64,000 bases of DNA from Nectonema munidae (taxonomy: Eukaryota > Nematomorpha > Nectonematoida > Nectonematidae): contig JAUIRK010000909.1 of the NCBI GenBank assembly GCA_030549495.1, positions 852,001-916,000 on the forward strand, read 5' to 3'. Each line of letters starts with the position of its first letter. Position 1 is the first letter of the stretch. Positions 13,501-28,500 of the stretch are shown here, in pieces. The notes below the pieces were generated by a model. It made no database searches. It was not told the DNA's origin and saw only the letters and a list, made by a program, of their open reading frames with translations. Both the position numbers and the translations under genes were made by a program.

Positions 13501-16500
13501 ATAAAATTTATTTCTAGAATAATTGAACGTCTCAAAAAGTGATGACTCTGATTCTTCAAGACTTAATGGCAAATAGTTATCTGCTATTGGCAAACACCTT
13601 TTACAAATTGAACCCAGTTGGACAAATTATAAAGCCTCTCAATTTCAAATTATTAAAAAGCGTAAAGGTGAAAATTGATTAAAAATATTTCAATCACTTA
13701 ATGTAAAATTTGAGTGCTCTTCTCTTTGTTTCCCAAAAGATTTTTGTATTCATTATTGATTATTTATAATCTATTTTAAACGTCTTCTTTAGCATGTAAA
13801 TCATTGACAAATTGGCAGTAACGTAGCCAGAAATTTTATTAGGAAGGGACAAATGGGGAACGCCTGTATATGTTTCACCTACTGGCATGTTCTCTTCCCT
13901 TTGTGCAAATGAGCTCCTTTCTCTACTCGTGCTTTTCTATTTCTTTGCTAACATTTTAGATTTTGTTTTATTATGGTTAGAAGAAGCATAGTGGTAAAAA
14001 ATGAATTCATTATTTCATTTTAATTTATAAATTTCAATTCTTTAATGGTGGGTTCATAACTTAGATGGAAGGGCCTGGTCTCAAGTGCCCCATAGCTGGC
14101 GACGTGGCAATTTATATATATATAATGGAGCTCTATCTTCTTGTATATCAAATTTAAAAATAAGTCAAAGATGAGTTTTATTGTGAGTGTGATTATAGCC
14201 AAGATTATATATTTCGAATATAAAAGAGACTTACATGATGAGGATTGCCTTTGATGCCTTGTCCAGCAATGGAAACATTTGCCATGTAAATACCAACGGA
14301 TGGAAGAGTGTATTTAACATGCCAAATAGCGGTACTTTTATAAAATAGAGATACTGGCACGTAATCGCCTTTGGTGGAATAAAGTTTCACCTAAATAAAT
14401 ATATAACTTTTGTCTCTATACCTTCACACACTAAAATCTTGACATTGAACGTTAAATGATATATTTGAGACTTTAATATAAAGTATAAAAGAAAATAAAC
14501 TTGATTTTAATGCATTCAAATTGCAACAAAGACTTTTTAACACTTTTAACATTAGTATGTATATGATGTTTGCAAAGCAAATTAAGCTTTAATAAAGTTA
14601 AAATATAAAAAAGAAAAATAAATAGTTTAAAATTTTAACTTCGTCATTTCTATGTTCGATTTAAACCTACTTCATCAAGTTTTTTTGAAAAAAAGTTTTG
14701 AAATTATATGTAATGACACTTGAACTAATTTTTTCACAACACCTATTTTTGTAAGATGACATCTAAATAGGAAATATATCAATCAGATTGAATCCTACCA
14801 TCTATGGCGTGCCTCAGCTTGGAAAGCGTTGAATTAGAGGCAGTAAACCCACACTCACTCCAATTGTCATACTTTTATTCATATATTAATGCCACAATTC
14901 TACAACATTCTAACATAAATATTTTCACTGCTTCTAGATTATCTTCTTGGTGATAAATGGCCTATTACTATTGTAGCGCTTATTTTCCGCCTAAAAATTC
15001 AGATGTCTAAATAAGAGTCTTAAGATAATATGAAGCAAATTAAGGGATACTGATAATAATTAATTAATGGAGAGAATTATATTCTCATAAATATGTTACA
15101 TGACTCAAACAATCAAGTAATTATTTAATTTGTATACTATCATTTCAAAATGATATCTCTAATGAAGATAGGCTATTATAGAATGAAAGACAAAAACAAA
15201 GAAATTGCGTTTAACGTATTATGTATAACCTTACGTCAATATTTTCAGCACGCAAGCCTGTTTGATTTGCATTTAAAACAAAATAATTGGAAATGTTGAC
15301 AGGAGCAAGAGCGTTGTTAGGTATAAAGAGATTAATAGATGAAATGTCAACAACTCGGCAACTCCATGGACTTCCTAAATTAAGAAATAACCACAGCATT
15401 TGACAACAGTAACAACTAAAACCAATAAATCACATCTTTATGCGAATAAAACATATTTTATTTAAAAAGCAAATATAGTGTTTTTCGATGATAATGATGC
15501 GCTAAAATTTTTTTATTCTCCTTTAACTCAATTTCAATTCATAAAATTATCATAGATAAAACTTTTAATTTTTATACTTTCCAGAATCCATTTTATTTGT
15601 ATTATTTATGTAAAAATTGTTGAAATCTGTTTTTATTAGCATTAGGTTTTCTCAGTTTCCAAGTTCTTAAAAAAGATTTGAGTAATTTTTAGCATAGAAC
15701 GTCATCAATGCGCCACCTCTTCTGAAAGCACAGGAGGAGAGCAACTGACTCTAAGAGAGGTTGGACTATAAGAAGTGTATGACCATCAAATTATTGTGTT
15801 TGATGATGATGCATATGACACATTACAATGCTTATCTTTTTTATACTATCTCCCTTGTCAATCATATAAATCAAACTACAACTGCCAATATTGAATCTTC
15901 ATTTTCTATTATATAGTATATATATATATATCTATATCTAACAAGCTTAAAAACTTTAAGGTTAAAGGATATTCAAAATAAAGAAAATTATAAAATGAAA
16001 AGAGTGTCTTCTTACCTGGAACCTCAATTCCGTTGAACTTGATGTTAATTATTTGCGGATTAAAATCTGGATCAACAATAAAATGAATATTAAAAAGCTT
16101 GTTGCCCAAATCTTCGATGTTTGACTTGGTATAGCCATTATTTATCAAAACTTCCAATTTACCCGAACCAGTGTCTTTCACTGATACTTAAAAAATTATA
16201 AAAAAATTTGAAAGTAAGGTTTATTAGCTTTTGTAGGAAACGGGTTTTAGTTCAGGCCTTAAAATCAAAAAAATATATATATAGAATTGATAGTAATTCC
16301 TGATCTAGATGAGAGATGTCAAACCTATCATGGCTTCCGGAGCTAAGATAAATCTATCAGCCGTCAGATTTTTGTTCATCAAAAGTTAGTATGAGTTGAA
16401 ATCGGGCGCTTTTCTCATTTAATAATACATGCATGAACTACCAAATAGAAAATATTTTGCAGCAAAAAAAAATGAAATTCACGTTTTTATTTCTAGGATA

Positions 16501-19500
16501 ATTGATAAAACTTTTTTATATGTATTTTTAAGAAACTTTTCTAACATCTATATGACTTTCCATTTCATGAAAATATCCTGAGTAACCTGCTAGCCTCGCT
16601 GCGCGTGTTCATCACACCACTGATTTAGATACATGTGTAACAGGCTGTCTACGGGCCACAATTGACCCTGGCAGGCCAGTTAGTGTGGCCGTAGTAACAA
16701 ATATAATTATTTAGACTCGGAACGCTGATCTCAATGTTGTTAATTGCTAGGCAGGGAGTGAGGATAAGATCTCATTCTCCATGAAATGCTTCAAATGGGA
16801 AGCATCTAAAATAGCCTATGCCAGTAAATCTCTAGATCTGCCTTCTCGTGGTGGGGTCGTTTAAAACTGAATGATCAGAGGTGAAAAGCGAGAAATAGAC
16901 GTTTTAACCTATATCTTCGGGTAGAGAAAACTCGTTAGCGTTGGTTAGAAGTTGCTCTAGAAGAAAATAACTCTGATTTCAAATTACACCGTCTTGTGGG
17001 TATAGCTATTGGATGAGCAAAGACAAAGGTTTGAAAACCCAAATACAAAATGGTTGACGTCAGCAAGAGCATTAAGTCAAAAAAAATTTTCTTCAAATAA
17101 ATTGCTATAATACCAAACAAAACTAGGCAGAGTACAGCCTCAAGTACTCCGTGGGAGTCCCTACAGGCCTACGAGAAAAAGAAAGTTAGGGAAACCGATG
17201 AAAAAGTAGAAGATAATGACGGCTTATGTAGACCTGAAAGAAACAGTCTATTTGAAAGTCGGGATGAAAGAGAGAAGTTGAGGATTAGCACATGGAATGT
17301 TGGTTCGATGACAGGTAACGGAATTGAGATTGGTAAAGAAATGAAGAATCAAAAAATAGAAATATTGTGTGTTCAAGAGACAAAATGGACTGGAAAAACA
17401 GCTAGAGAAATTGATGGGGGTTATAGATTTTTCTATACTGGAGAATCAAAAAAAAGAAATAGAATAGGAATTATCCTGTCAGAAAAATATAGGCAAAATG
17501 TTATAGAAATAAAGAGGAATAATGATAGGATAATAGGAATTAAACTAAAAGGCCAACTATTATGGGTAATATCAGCATATGTTCCCGTCTGGTTGTAGGG
17601 AAGAAAAGAAGATAGCTTTTATAGATTTAGAGGATATGATCGATGAAGTAATGGAAAATGAAAACCTGATAATTAGGTATTCACAAAAAAAAAGAGAAAA
17701 AAAGTGTGCTTTTAAACGCTAGCGAGAAACAAAGAGGGGGAATGATAAGGATACATGTAAAACTAAGAAAAAGAAAGCTAAAAGAGCAATATATTTTGCA
17801 GAAAAGAAGGAATGCAAAATATGTATGAAGAACTAAACAATAAAGAGCCCAAAATAGAATATTAAGAATCGCTAAAGCTATACAAAGAGGGAAAAGAGAA
17901 ACTGGAAATGTGGACTTGATAAAAGACAAAAGTGGGAAAATTTTATTTTACAACATTGAGATCGGGGAAAGATGAGAGTATTTTGAAGAACTTTTAAATA
18001 TCGAAAATGAAAGTGACAAGATTGGTGAACAAAAAAAAGTTGTAGGAGCAGAAAAAGAAATAGAAAAAAATGAAATTGAAAACACTATAATCAAAATAAA
18101 GGCTAATAAAGCTTCTGGAATAAGTGAAGTAACAATAGACATGTTGAAAGCTGGTGACAAAATCTGCATAAAGTGGATGACGGAGTTGCTGAACGAAGTA
18201 TGGATAAATGAGAGAATTCGAAATGACTGGAAAAGGAGCTTGGTTGTTGTACTCATATATAAAAAGAAGGGAGACATTTTGGAATGCAGTAGATGTAGAA
18301 GAAGGGAGACATTTTGGAGCACGCATTTAAACTTTTTGAAATAGTGGAGAAACGAGTACGTAGAATAGTGAATATAGATCCCAAACAACTCGGTTTTATG
18401 CCAGGAAAAAGTGCAGTGAATGCGATATTTATTGTTAGACAACTTATAGAAAAGAAGTTAGAAGGAGATATGTCAGTCTATTGTGGTTTTGAAGATCTTG
18501 AAAAGACCTATGATCGTGTTCTCAGAGAACTAGTTTAAACTTACTTGAGAAAAAAAAGAAGGTTACAGAAAAAATAGTGAGCATAGTAGTCGAAATGTAT
18601 AAAGAAAGGTAAAGTGTGGTTAGAACGACAAATTGTCTCTCCAGAGCATTTGGGTTTAACGATGGTCTGCACCAGGATTCAGCTTTGAGCCCACTTTTGT
18701 TTGCTATCGTTATTGATATCATATCTGAGGAACTTAGAGCGGAGGAACTATGGAAATTAGTTTTTGCCTGACTTGGTAATTCTGACAGAGAGTAAAGAAA
18801 AACTGCAGAACAAAATATTTTTATGGGAAACATGTTTGGAAAAAGTAGGAATAAAAATGAATTCTGAAAAAACAGAAACAATGCTATGTATCAGAAGTAA
18901 GGAAGAAATACTGAAAATCATGGATCGTCATGGCAAAGAATTGAATCAAGTGAGTAGTTTTAAATATCTTGGGTCATTGATTACAGAAAGAAAAAAGAAG
19001 TTGTCATATTCGGAATCAACGGCTTTTAAAAATTCTTTAAACTGACGATGGTTAAGGGCTCTTGACTTTATAAAATTAACACAGGACACCACAATAGACA
19101 TTACATGTGAAAATTTAATAGATTTAGCACACAAATTTTGTTGGTGGATTATGCAGTGAAATGCAATGATGTTTTTCTCTTTATTGTAAATTTAAAGCTC
19201 TTTATTCATTTTAGAAACAAATCCAACTTTACTTCCAACCATGGCAGGGGAGCGCCCTCTGTTGCCAAACTATGAAGCTTTTCTATTTGAAGATTGAAAT
19301 TGTTCATTAAATTTTTAACTTGCAGAAATATATCCACTCCTGTTGTTGTACTTTTCATTGCTTGCAATCCTAATAATTCTTCAGTTACATTAAAGTCTGA
19401 GTCAAGACCACGCACAAAAACAACCAACTGTGCTTCATCTGTCACATATGTACTTTCATCAATGGCTAACGAAAAAGTTTCGAATTTTGAGCATCGCTCC

Positions 19501-22500
19501 ATTAGACTTGATTTTATGTCAGCTTCTAGTTCTTCAATACGTCTTGTCAGAGTTCTGCGAGATAAACTAATAGTTTCAAGGTCTTTTTTTATCCGAACAA
19601 TTTCAGATACAGCTTGTATACATTCTTTTACAAGTACTCCATCACTGTAGTTTTTGGAATATTTGGCAATTTTTTCAGAAACAATATAACTTTCTCTTAC
19701 AATATTATCACTTTGGTTCTGTTTCTTGGTAAAAAATGTTTGCTGTTCAATCAAAGCTTTTCTCAATTTCTGAACTTTTTCTTCTCTTGAACGACCAACA
19801 AGACTGCTATACTGAGAATGTTTGGTACTATAATGTCTTTTCAAATTGTATTCTTTCAAAACAGAAACAGTTTCTGAACAAATGAGACAAAGTGCTTTTT
19901 CATTTTTTGGTACAAAAAATAATTATCGATCTATTTATTCTGAAACACTCGACACTCGTCAACTAATTTTCGTTTATTAGACATCTTAATTTCAAAATAA
20001 ATTTGAAAAATAAAAAAAATTAAAAACAACAAAATTAAAACATAATTTTAAATATTCTTCAAGGGCCGCACAAAAATACGTCGCGGGCCTGTTCTAAGAA
20101 AAGAAAAAGAAGAATGCGGTTGGAAAATAATGAATTGTCCAATAATGGGGAAAAAGAGGACGACTTTTAAAAAGATGGAAAGATGGAATTAAAAGGGGAC
20201 TAGCCAAAATTGGATTGGAAGAATGTCATGCTCAGGAAAGAATGAAGAGGAGGATTGGGATCATGGCCGCCGAACCCCAACTTGGGGACAAGGTGTAGGC
20301 AAAGAAGAAGAAGGAGACTCAGAACGCTAATTTCGTACTAGTAAAAATTGTAGTTTTCAAATCAGCACATATGTGGACCTTTCAAAAAAAATAGAAAAAT
20401 ATAATTATCTTGATATTGTTTATTTTTAAAAAAACTTTTTAAATTAAATTTTGGGATAAGAAAAAGTTTATTCAAATAATTTGAGTGCTGTTAAATTGCT
20501 ATATACGAATGGCGTTTTTTAATCTCTTTTAAATAAATTAATAATTTTGAAAATAAAATAAAAAAATCTCTCAAACATTTTTTGTTTCAAATAATGGTCC
20601 TAAGGTGAGGACGATAATAAATATCTAAAAGTGTCAATATATGATTTTTCTTTTTATTATATCGAAAGCATAAATTCATTAATTTGACTTATTTGGTTTG
20701 ACCAAAATATTTTGATGATGACACTGGCCCTAAGTCCTGTTCAGAATTCGTTCGCAACCAAAAAATATTACACATCCCTTATTAGGGTGGGAAACCATTG
20801 TACCTTATGGCATAGAAAAAAATAGAGCATTCAGGCATATGTAACAAACCATACATTACATTGCGATACCACACCGCAAAAATTAGCTAATTTAGCAACC
20901 CATCATACAGTCAGTTTTCTTTAACCTGGACCTCAGTAATACGAAATCTTCATAGTCTCAATAAATTTTTTGGTAATAATTCGAATGCTCATAATACGTA
21001 CTGTGGATAGCCTTTTCCTGATCCTGACAACTAGAAGTATCAAAATTCCAAAAAAAAAATTTAAGTATAAAAATTCTTAAAAAAACTTTTTTAGTTGAAA
21101 TATTGAGCTTTTAATCAATTCAGGAAAATACAAATCATATATTTTATTTGTTTTATTTTTATTTCATTTAATTTAGTAAATCAATTGTTGTATAAAATTT
21201 ATACTTTTTTTTTTAAAATCAAATCGAGTTTTCCGATTAAAAACATTCTAAATATATATATATATATAGTATATTTATTTATCATGTGTTGATGCACTAT
21301 TGAAGATACCGTCAAATTTGTTATAAACTCAAAATTACACCATTTAATATAAACTTCATAATTCAGAAGAATATTTGAAAACGAAGTGGCTACGTGTGTC
21401 TACGACCAAAAAAAGCACAAGTAGTATTTTATAGAAGTACCTTGGATGTAGGCTGGTTGGTTATTTGCACAAACAGGAAGTTGAGTAACTATAACCTTAG
21501 ACATATCAAACACTTTGCATAACAAGGGATTCCCAGAATACTCAATATCTTGAAATTTTACATTGCAGCTAAATTCACCTAAAACAAAAAGAAATAATTG
21601 CAGAAGCATGAAACGTTATGAAATGAAGAATTAAAAGATAAAAATACCAAGCTTTAAAGGCACAAAAGAAGTTAGTATTTTGTCATTGTTTATAATTGTT
21701 TCTGCTTCACAAGGCTGTCCTTCTGAATCTGTATAACATAATATATCAATTTAAATTTTCCGCCAAAAAATTTATATTACCGATTAAAACATTTTTATAA
21801 AGTCAGAATTTTTCTTTAGAATAATTTTTCAGTTATTGGTGTGAAAATAAAAAAGAATTTCACTTTAAAATGGAAATAAAAAAATGTTAAAATATTTTTT
21901 AATATGCTTGTTTATTCATTTTTTTATCAGAGAACAAATAAAAGATCAATCAATTTAGAAAATGAGGTTTTTGATAAAACAAACAATTAAAATTTTTAAT
22001 ATACTCTGGATTACCCCAAAGCAATGCCCTTTTCTTAAGACTTAGAGAAACCAACTTTTGATAAGAGATAAGAAACGATTTAATACAAAGTTAAAATAAA
22101 AAACAATAACGTTGATAAACGCTAATAAAATTTTTAATTATACAATTATATATTATGTTATGGTGAAATCCGAGTTCAAGGCCAATGGTCTATAACAACC
22201 AGTTTCCATTCTTTCCAAATAATGCTGGCAGAGCGGAGGTACACTTTCTTTCTGGTATTAGCCAGAAAGAATAAAGTTTAGAAATAGTTCATTCTCTATC
22301 TAAAAATTGAGAGGGGTCACCATTCCTTTTTGTAGGTAAATAGAACAATTATTATTTATAGCAAAAATATTCATTCAAATTTAAAAAAAAGTTAAAATCA
22401 GGATAAACTAAATTTATAAATAATAAGGAAAAGTCTAAGTACCTGTAATAGAAACCTTGAAAACTTCAGAAACATTTTCTTCTGTCAAAGATTCCGATAA

Positions 22501-25500
22501 ATTTGGCATTAAAACAATAGAAAAACTCGTCTTTTTATTAATGGGAATGCTAGATGGGAAGTCAACAATTCTATAAAAATCTTCTACTTCTTTTTCTTGA
22601 GTATCTTTATCTCTACCACTTTTAATACTCTGTGTTCTTTTGACCAGCTCAGCCGAGTTTTCTAGAAGGAAAATATATATTAGGCAAAAATTTTTAGAAT
22701 TACAAGATATTATCAATACAAAGAATAGTGACAACAAAAAAAATTGAAAAATATCAATTTCCATTGACTAGTTCGCACGTTATTTGTTCGCTAAGCCCCC
22801 ACAAAATTATTTATTTAATGACTGAAAAGCATCTACTATTTCCTACTTAAAAATATTTCAAATTTCGGGTTTAATTGAAGTAACACGCAACATTATTTTT
22901 GTCCAATCAGTGGCTTTCTGTTTTTCCATTCAAAGTATATATACCAGGTCATCTTAGTGCATACCTCTTTTCAGGTACTTAAAATCGCAAATAATAACTT
23001 TTTTAAATTTGATGTATGAGCAGAATTTCGAGGGAAACCATAAAAAAGAAACTAGAGCATAAAAAATCATTCCTCTAGTATAGATAATATTTTTATCAAT
23101 TTTATTTATAATCATTGTTTTTCTGGCCACTTACTTGTAGAAACATCAGATCATCGTCCCAACGTTAATCCTGCAGAATGAATTTTTCCTATTGAACAAG
23201 TATCTATGTTGAAAAATTGAAATGCGAAAACACACATGCTTATTAGTTTACTGCAATTCAAAGATAAAATATTTGAATGAATTGTGAATCTTGTCACACG
23301 TTTCGAATTTAGCACTCAAAGGGATAACGAGAAATTAGCCACTAATTTACAGAAAAAAAAATTTTTTTACACAAATGTCCATCCATTTATTTACATCAAG
23401 ATCAAACCCAGAAATTTATTTTTGCAAATATAAGGACAAAAAAATACTTTAATACGGGGCTGGCCAATCCACGGAGTATGCGGCAAAAGTAGCGCATTGT
23501 ATAAACCGAAATGAATTTGTCAAATTTTTGAAGTCTTCGATATCGAGGATAGCTACATAAATGAACTTTGGAAGAATAAAATGGTCGTTCTTTTTAAGCG
23601 CTTTTAATACAAATTGTAGGCTTATCATCATGGAAAACCGGTTAATAAAGAATAAAGCATTTTGGCGCATCATGGTAATCGTGGACTTTAAATGACTTCC
23701 AAGTAAAATTAAGTTTTTTTTAAATAATATGCTTAAAAAACTTAGTGTCGATGAATTGCAATGATAAGTGTTATAGTCATTGCTAATCAATATCAATATG
23801 AATCCTTGCTTAATATAAAATTTAAAAGTTTGGTGCTAGAAGAATAATATAATGCATTGATGCTAAAGATGATACCTAAATTAATAACCTGAGAAACATA
23901 CGCCATTATAGCTAAAGGAAAGAGTTTGCCCTTAAGTAAATCTTCAGGGGAGAATATTTGCTCCAGGTGCGTGGATGCGATATTGAAGCCTTAAAAATTA
24001 TATTAAAAGTAATTAGATGCTGAAGCATGCTTTATGAAAACAAGGAAATGATTTGGGTTAAAAAATGAATTATCAAATACTTTATTTCAAAAAAATTAAA
24101 TATTAAAATGATCGATACATTTTTTTAAACTGACAATCTTTTCTTCTTCAGGAAGATTACTTATAAACTGAGATTTTGAAGGAATTTTAAATTTACAATC
24201 TTTGAGTAACGTGCATAACAGTACTCCACTTTTCCAACTATCCTTAAATAAATATAAAAACGATTGCTATATTATATATTATCCGGTAAGAAAAATATAA
24301 ATCATGTTTAATCATATAGACATTAGTGATTAGACCAGTGGCTATCTCGTGTCAAACCTGTAGGTAGAGGTTTTGGACGATATAAACAATAATAATAATA
24401 ATAATCGGTTTAACAGTTATTGTCTTAGCAAGCTAGGGTCTAGCCGGAGATTACAATTATGGATGAAACAATTTATTCAGCTATTTTCTCCATTCTTCTC
24501 TGTTTTGCTCCTGCCCAACTTTTAGTCCTCTTTTTAACAGATCTTTTTCAACCACATATTTCCATGTAATTTTCAGCCTACCTTTACATTTAAAATCTTT
24601 GTTATTTCTTCGTGAATTTTTCTAATAAACTCTTCTTTGAGTCTTCTCATTATGTGGCCGAACCACTTCAATCTTTGTATTTCAATTACCGAATTGATTT
24701 CATTAACATCGCAAAGTTTTCTTAATTCTTCATTGCTAATTTTTGACTTAAAATTTTGTCTGCCCAAAAGTCGCAACATTCTCATTTCAGTTTCGCATTT
24801 TAGTTTTCTTTTTTCTGTTTTGGAGAATATATATTATATTAATTTAAATATCTCAAGTACTTACTACAAAATTTTGAAAATTAGAGGTATCAGGATTTCT
24901 GAACATGCTTTGAACAATTTGAACAGTTCTAATAGTGGCAGGACCTGCTTCTGGTAGAGAGAAATAGGATAAGTATGTAAGTATGGAGCGATCATCGAGT
25001 AGAGACTCGGATGAAAGTTGTTGAGCAGTGATAATGGCAGGAATATTCAAAGTTGAGGCGACAATTATGCCGTTTGCGCAGTTTTCTAATCTAGAGTGTA
25101 GGAAGGAAAATCATTATAAGGAGCAGGGAGATGAGAATAAACAACTAGAACCTGTTGGAAGAATTGAGGTTGCGCCATTTCGAATTGACACCTGGTTTAC
25201 AAAATTCAGTAAGTGCACTACAACAAAAAAGACAATATTTAAGTGTTGAACATAAATCGTAAATCAGGAGCGCACACCAGGGCTATACACTCTCCATCTA
25301 CTTTTCTTGTTTTATGGCTAAGTCTTTGAATGAATATTAAAAAAAAAATTTTCTCATTAATTTCCGGTTCATTTGATATAATAATAATCAATCCGAATTT
25401 GAGTTGTAGTTGATTAAATTTAATTTAAAAAAGAGCCCACAAATTTTTATAGCACATAACTATATAAGCAAGTATTCTCTATAAATTTAAAGCTTTTCAA

Positions 25501-28500
25501 AAGTAGAGCGTCTTTATTTTTAGTTATTCATTTTATTAAAACGATGTTTTGCTTTTATCAAGATTGCTCTGAATAGCCGCCATGTTTTAACACTTTCCTT
25601 CACATTTTTGTTAATAAGACTTGTTTTAATTATATTCATGAAAGTTATTTGTGTTTTCAAAGGTCTCTATTGTGAAATTGTTAATAATGGTAAATGTTAG
25701 ATTGGCTTTAACCAGTAGTGGGAGATTCAAATTTTTTGTCAGCCGTTCTGTTACAAAAAAGTCAAATTTGTCAGCAAATAAACTCATCAATTTTGATAAA
25801 CAATAAATAAGGTCACCACTTGTATAAATAAACTATGCACTAAATCACTAACGAAACCTACCGTCCCAACGGTTCCGGTTCTTTGGTTATCTGCTATAAC
25901 TTAATTATTGTCTGCTTTTCATTGGATCTAATGGGTTAAATTTGTATAGAGTTCATTTTGCATTCTGTGTATTAGTTCAATTACAAGTTCATTATCATGT
26001 ACCACCTAGGCCGCAGGAGGCTGCAAAAAGTGGCTAAACCAACGGGCAGACGCATTGCTAGTGCCAATCTTATATATATGCGTTGAAACTCATTATGACT
26101 GAAATTTATTTTATTTTTAAAATGCAAAATAGTGTGCTTATGATGCCTGGGAGCTTTGTCAAGCTCCGAATATATACTACAGTATGAATCAATGTGCCAA
26201 GAATTAATATTAGTGCTAAGTTTAGAACAGTGGTCTTAAAAATGAGAGAATATATATAAGATATTATAAGTAGGCTAAAGGCTAACTTAAAAAAGTTATT
26301 AATTAAACTAACAATATGAAAAATTTCCTATTTCCGAAAATATATTTTCCAAAATGACATCATAGTTAAAATCGTTAACGCAAGCGTGGGTGAACTCTCA
26401 ATTCCAAGATGCCATTAAAGTTGGGTCAAAATCTTCTTCTATGTAATAGAGAGAATATATAATTATTCAAATAGCAAAGAATGTTAATACGCTGCACAGC
26501 TTTATTGTATAAGCCAAAGGGCAAATTAAATTGAAATAGGAATTGAAGGACAAGTTACACACTAAAATAAACAAATGTACTCTCTTAAGTAAAAAGGGAA
26601 AATATTTTTTTAAAGGCGTTTTGTTGCTATTACTTTTGTAAGAAATCATGGCGTAAAAACAAGGAATAAATTATGCAAAAAAAGTGTAGGCATTTAAAAA
26701 GCTGTCTACTACTTTATGTAAATCACATTAAGTGAAATAACAAAAATAGCAATGTAGAAATTTTGAATATGAATGCCAAACATAATAACAGAACTACACA
26801 AAAGTTTCCAGTGACACTAATCAAAAGGATCACTAATCTTGCTAGATACAACACCTTTTGTATTAACCAATTTAAGGCCAAGCAAAACAGACGATATCTA
26901 AAAAAACGCAGACGATTAATTATTCAAAGTAATTGAAAAAAGCAGACGACGATGAAATTACTTATGCTCCAAAATAGGAACATTGGCCGTAAATGGGTTA
27001 ACTAACTTCCTAACTGAGAAAGTCCTACCTCTGCATTTAGTCTGCGCACAACAGGAAAGTCAGTGTTAAATCTAGGCATACGATAAATAAGCTGCAATAG
27101 TAGCTGAGAGTCTCTGTATAATCGCTGAGTCCACTGGGAACTTCCTTGAGATACATAATTTATATACGCCTTCTATTATCCCAGCCGCTCTGGAATCAAC
27201 TTTCCCTATTGTGCTGAGATCGGCATTCTTTGCAAATAACATCCAGCGCATTTATTTTTGCCCAAACTACTTTTCTTTCCAAATCAGCGTTTCCAACCAC
27301 TTTCTCCTCAACGTCCATTAGAATTACTGTTTTTTAAAAAGCGCATTACCCCTGAGAATTTTTTTATATACTTTATTCCACAACTGAGTAACTGAACAGA
27401 AATTGAAAATATTTGTAATGTAAGATATCGTGGGTAAGATCCTGCATTTTATCTAATATATAACAATAAAATCCTTTCATCCATGTGATCATTGAGCTTG
27501 GTATTTCTTGATTTATTAATTTTAGATCTAACACTACTCAGTTTAATACACATATATCTATACGGTTTCTTTCATCTATTAAAACGGTATACCCCAAAAA
27601 GACCGTGCCGGTCAATTGGCTGATAAAAATATTTTATTGTAACTTTTAAAATGAATTTATAAACAAGCCTTATCTTTGAAAGTATTCGTTTAAAAATATT
27701 TTGGACTTCATAAAAATAGAATTCAAGAGAAATAGAGTTAAAAAAATTCCTTTAAAAATTACAATAAAACAAAATATTTTTATCGGTCAATTGATCAGCA
27801 TGGTCTTTCTAGGGTTAATGTGCTAATAATGTACAGTAAAAGTTGGGAAAATTAAAAGTATCTTTTAATATCTTTGGGATGAAAAATTTAGATTGTCGAA
27901 ATATCCACGACTCATAGCTCATTTGAGTTTCTCAGCACATTTGTATTCAATTCATTCTTCTTGTGTATCAGAATTTGCACGAATCACGCTTGGTGTAAAA
28001 GGCTCTATCATCCATTGCTTTACTTCAGCAACAAAAAATAAGTAACAAAATCTTTGCTTCATATCTATTTTTAGGGAATCCATATAGAGAGAATATTTTC
28101 TGTTTTCTTCACTTAGGTTATAGAACTCTGGCTTTTCAATTTTTTCAAGAATTAAATTTTTATGTATAAGTGTGTTATTATAATACCTGCCACGATTTTA
28201 ATGTCAAAAAAGGCTAATCTAGTCATAAATGCCATGAAAAATAGTTAGAATGACTAATTATAGGAATTATAGGAATAATACAAAATATTTATTTACTTTA
28301 GAGCAATTCCATCACTAAAACTTGAAACCAAATCTACAAAGTTTATTTCAGGAATAATTGAGCGTATCCAAAGAAGCATGCATCGTTTGACGTAGTTTTC
28401 AAATTGCAAACTTTGAATACTTTGATCTTGAAAATGAAGGATAACTTAGAAATATGAAGCAGTTTTTAAACTTTAAAAAGTAGTTAAAATAAATGAATAT

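Larger units (their letters stand above)
16733..20315 (+). mobile_element. RTE-like LINE, interrupted by a hAT transposon
   Basis: A plus-strand non-LTR retrotransposon inside filamin intron 10. In order: untranslated leader; AP endonuclease from 17278 (RISTWNVGSMTG, CVQETKWTG); reverse transcriptase from about 18060 (WKRSLVVVLIYKKKGDIL, QLGFMPGKSAVNAIF, CGFEDLEKTYDRV, SFKYLGSLI); and a 3' end at 20092-20315 that reads like the RTE tail (KRWKDGIKRG, MAAEPQLG) and ends in AAGAAGAAG. Matching 19-bp flanks (16714-16732 and 20316-20334, 16 of 19 identical) look like the target duplication. The frame is broken many times and the YADD site is degenerate. A hAT element occupies 18996-20091. Confidence 0.85.
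25218..28296. other. Filamin intron 3
   Basis: 3.1 kb. Contains two TTAA-type miniature elements (26876-26997 and 27592-27814) and an unexplained GC-richer stretch (27005-27345). Elsewhere AT-rich with nothing recognised. Confidence 0.55.

Noticed and set aside
13818-14108. Miniature element with CGTAGCCAG ends
   Set aside because: Ends match only partly and the flanking octamers do not agree, so it is mentioned only in the intron note.
17681-18442. Minus-strand Phe/Ser-rich frames
   Set aside because: They are shadows of the plus-strand LINE reverse transcriptase region and resemble no protein; the A-rich LINE coding strand gives Phe/Ser-rich reverse frames.
19294-19650. 118-codon plus-strand frame
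   Set aside because: Exactly overlaps the minus-strand hAT transposase, which has clear family motifs.
24853-25050. Independent small protein at 24853-25050
   Set aside because: It is the core of filamin exon 5; the apparent start is a non-ATG codon inside the CH2 domain.
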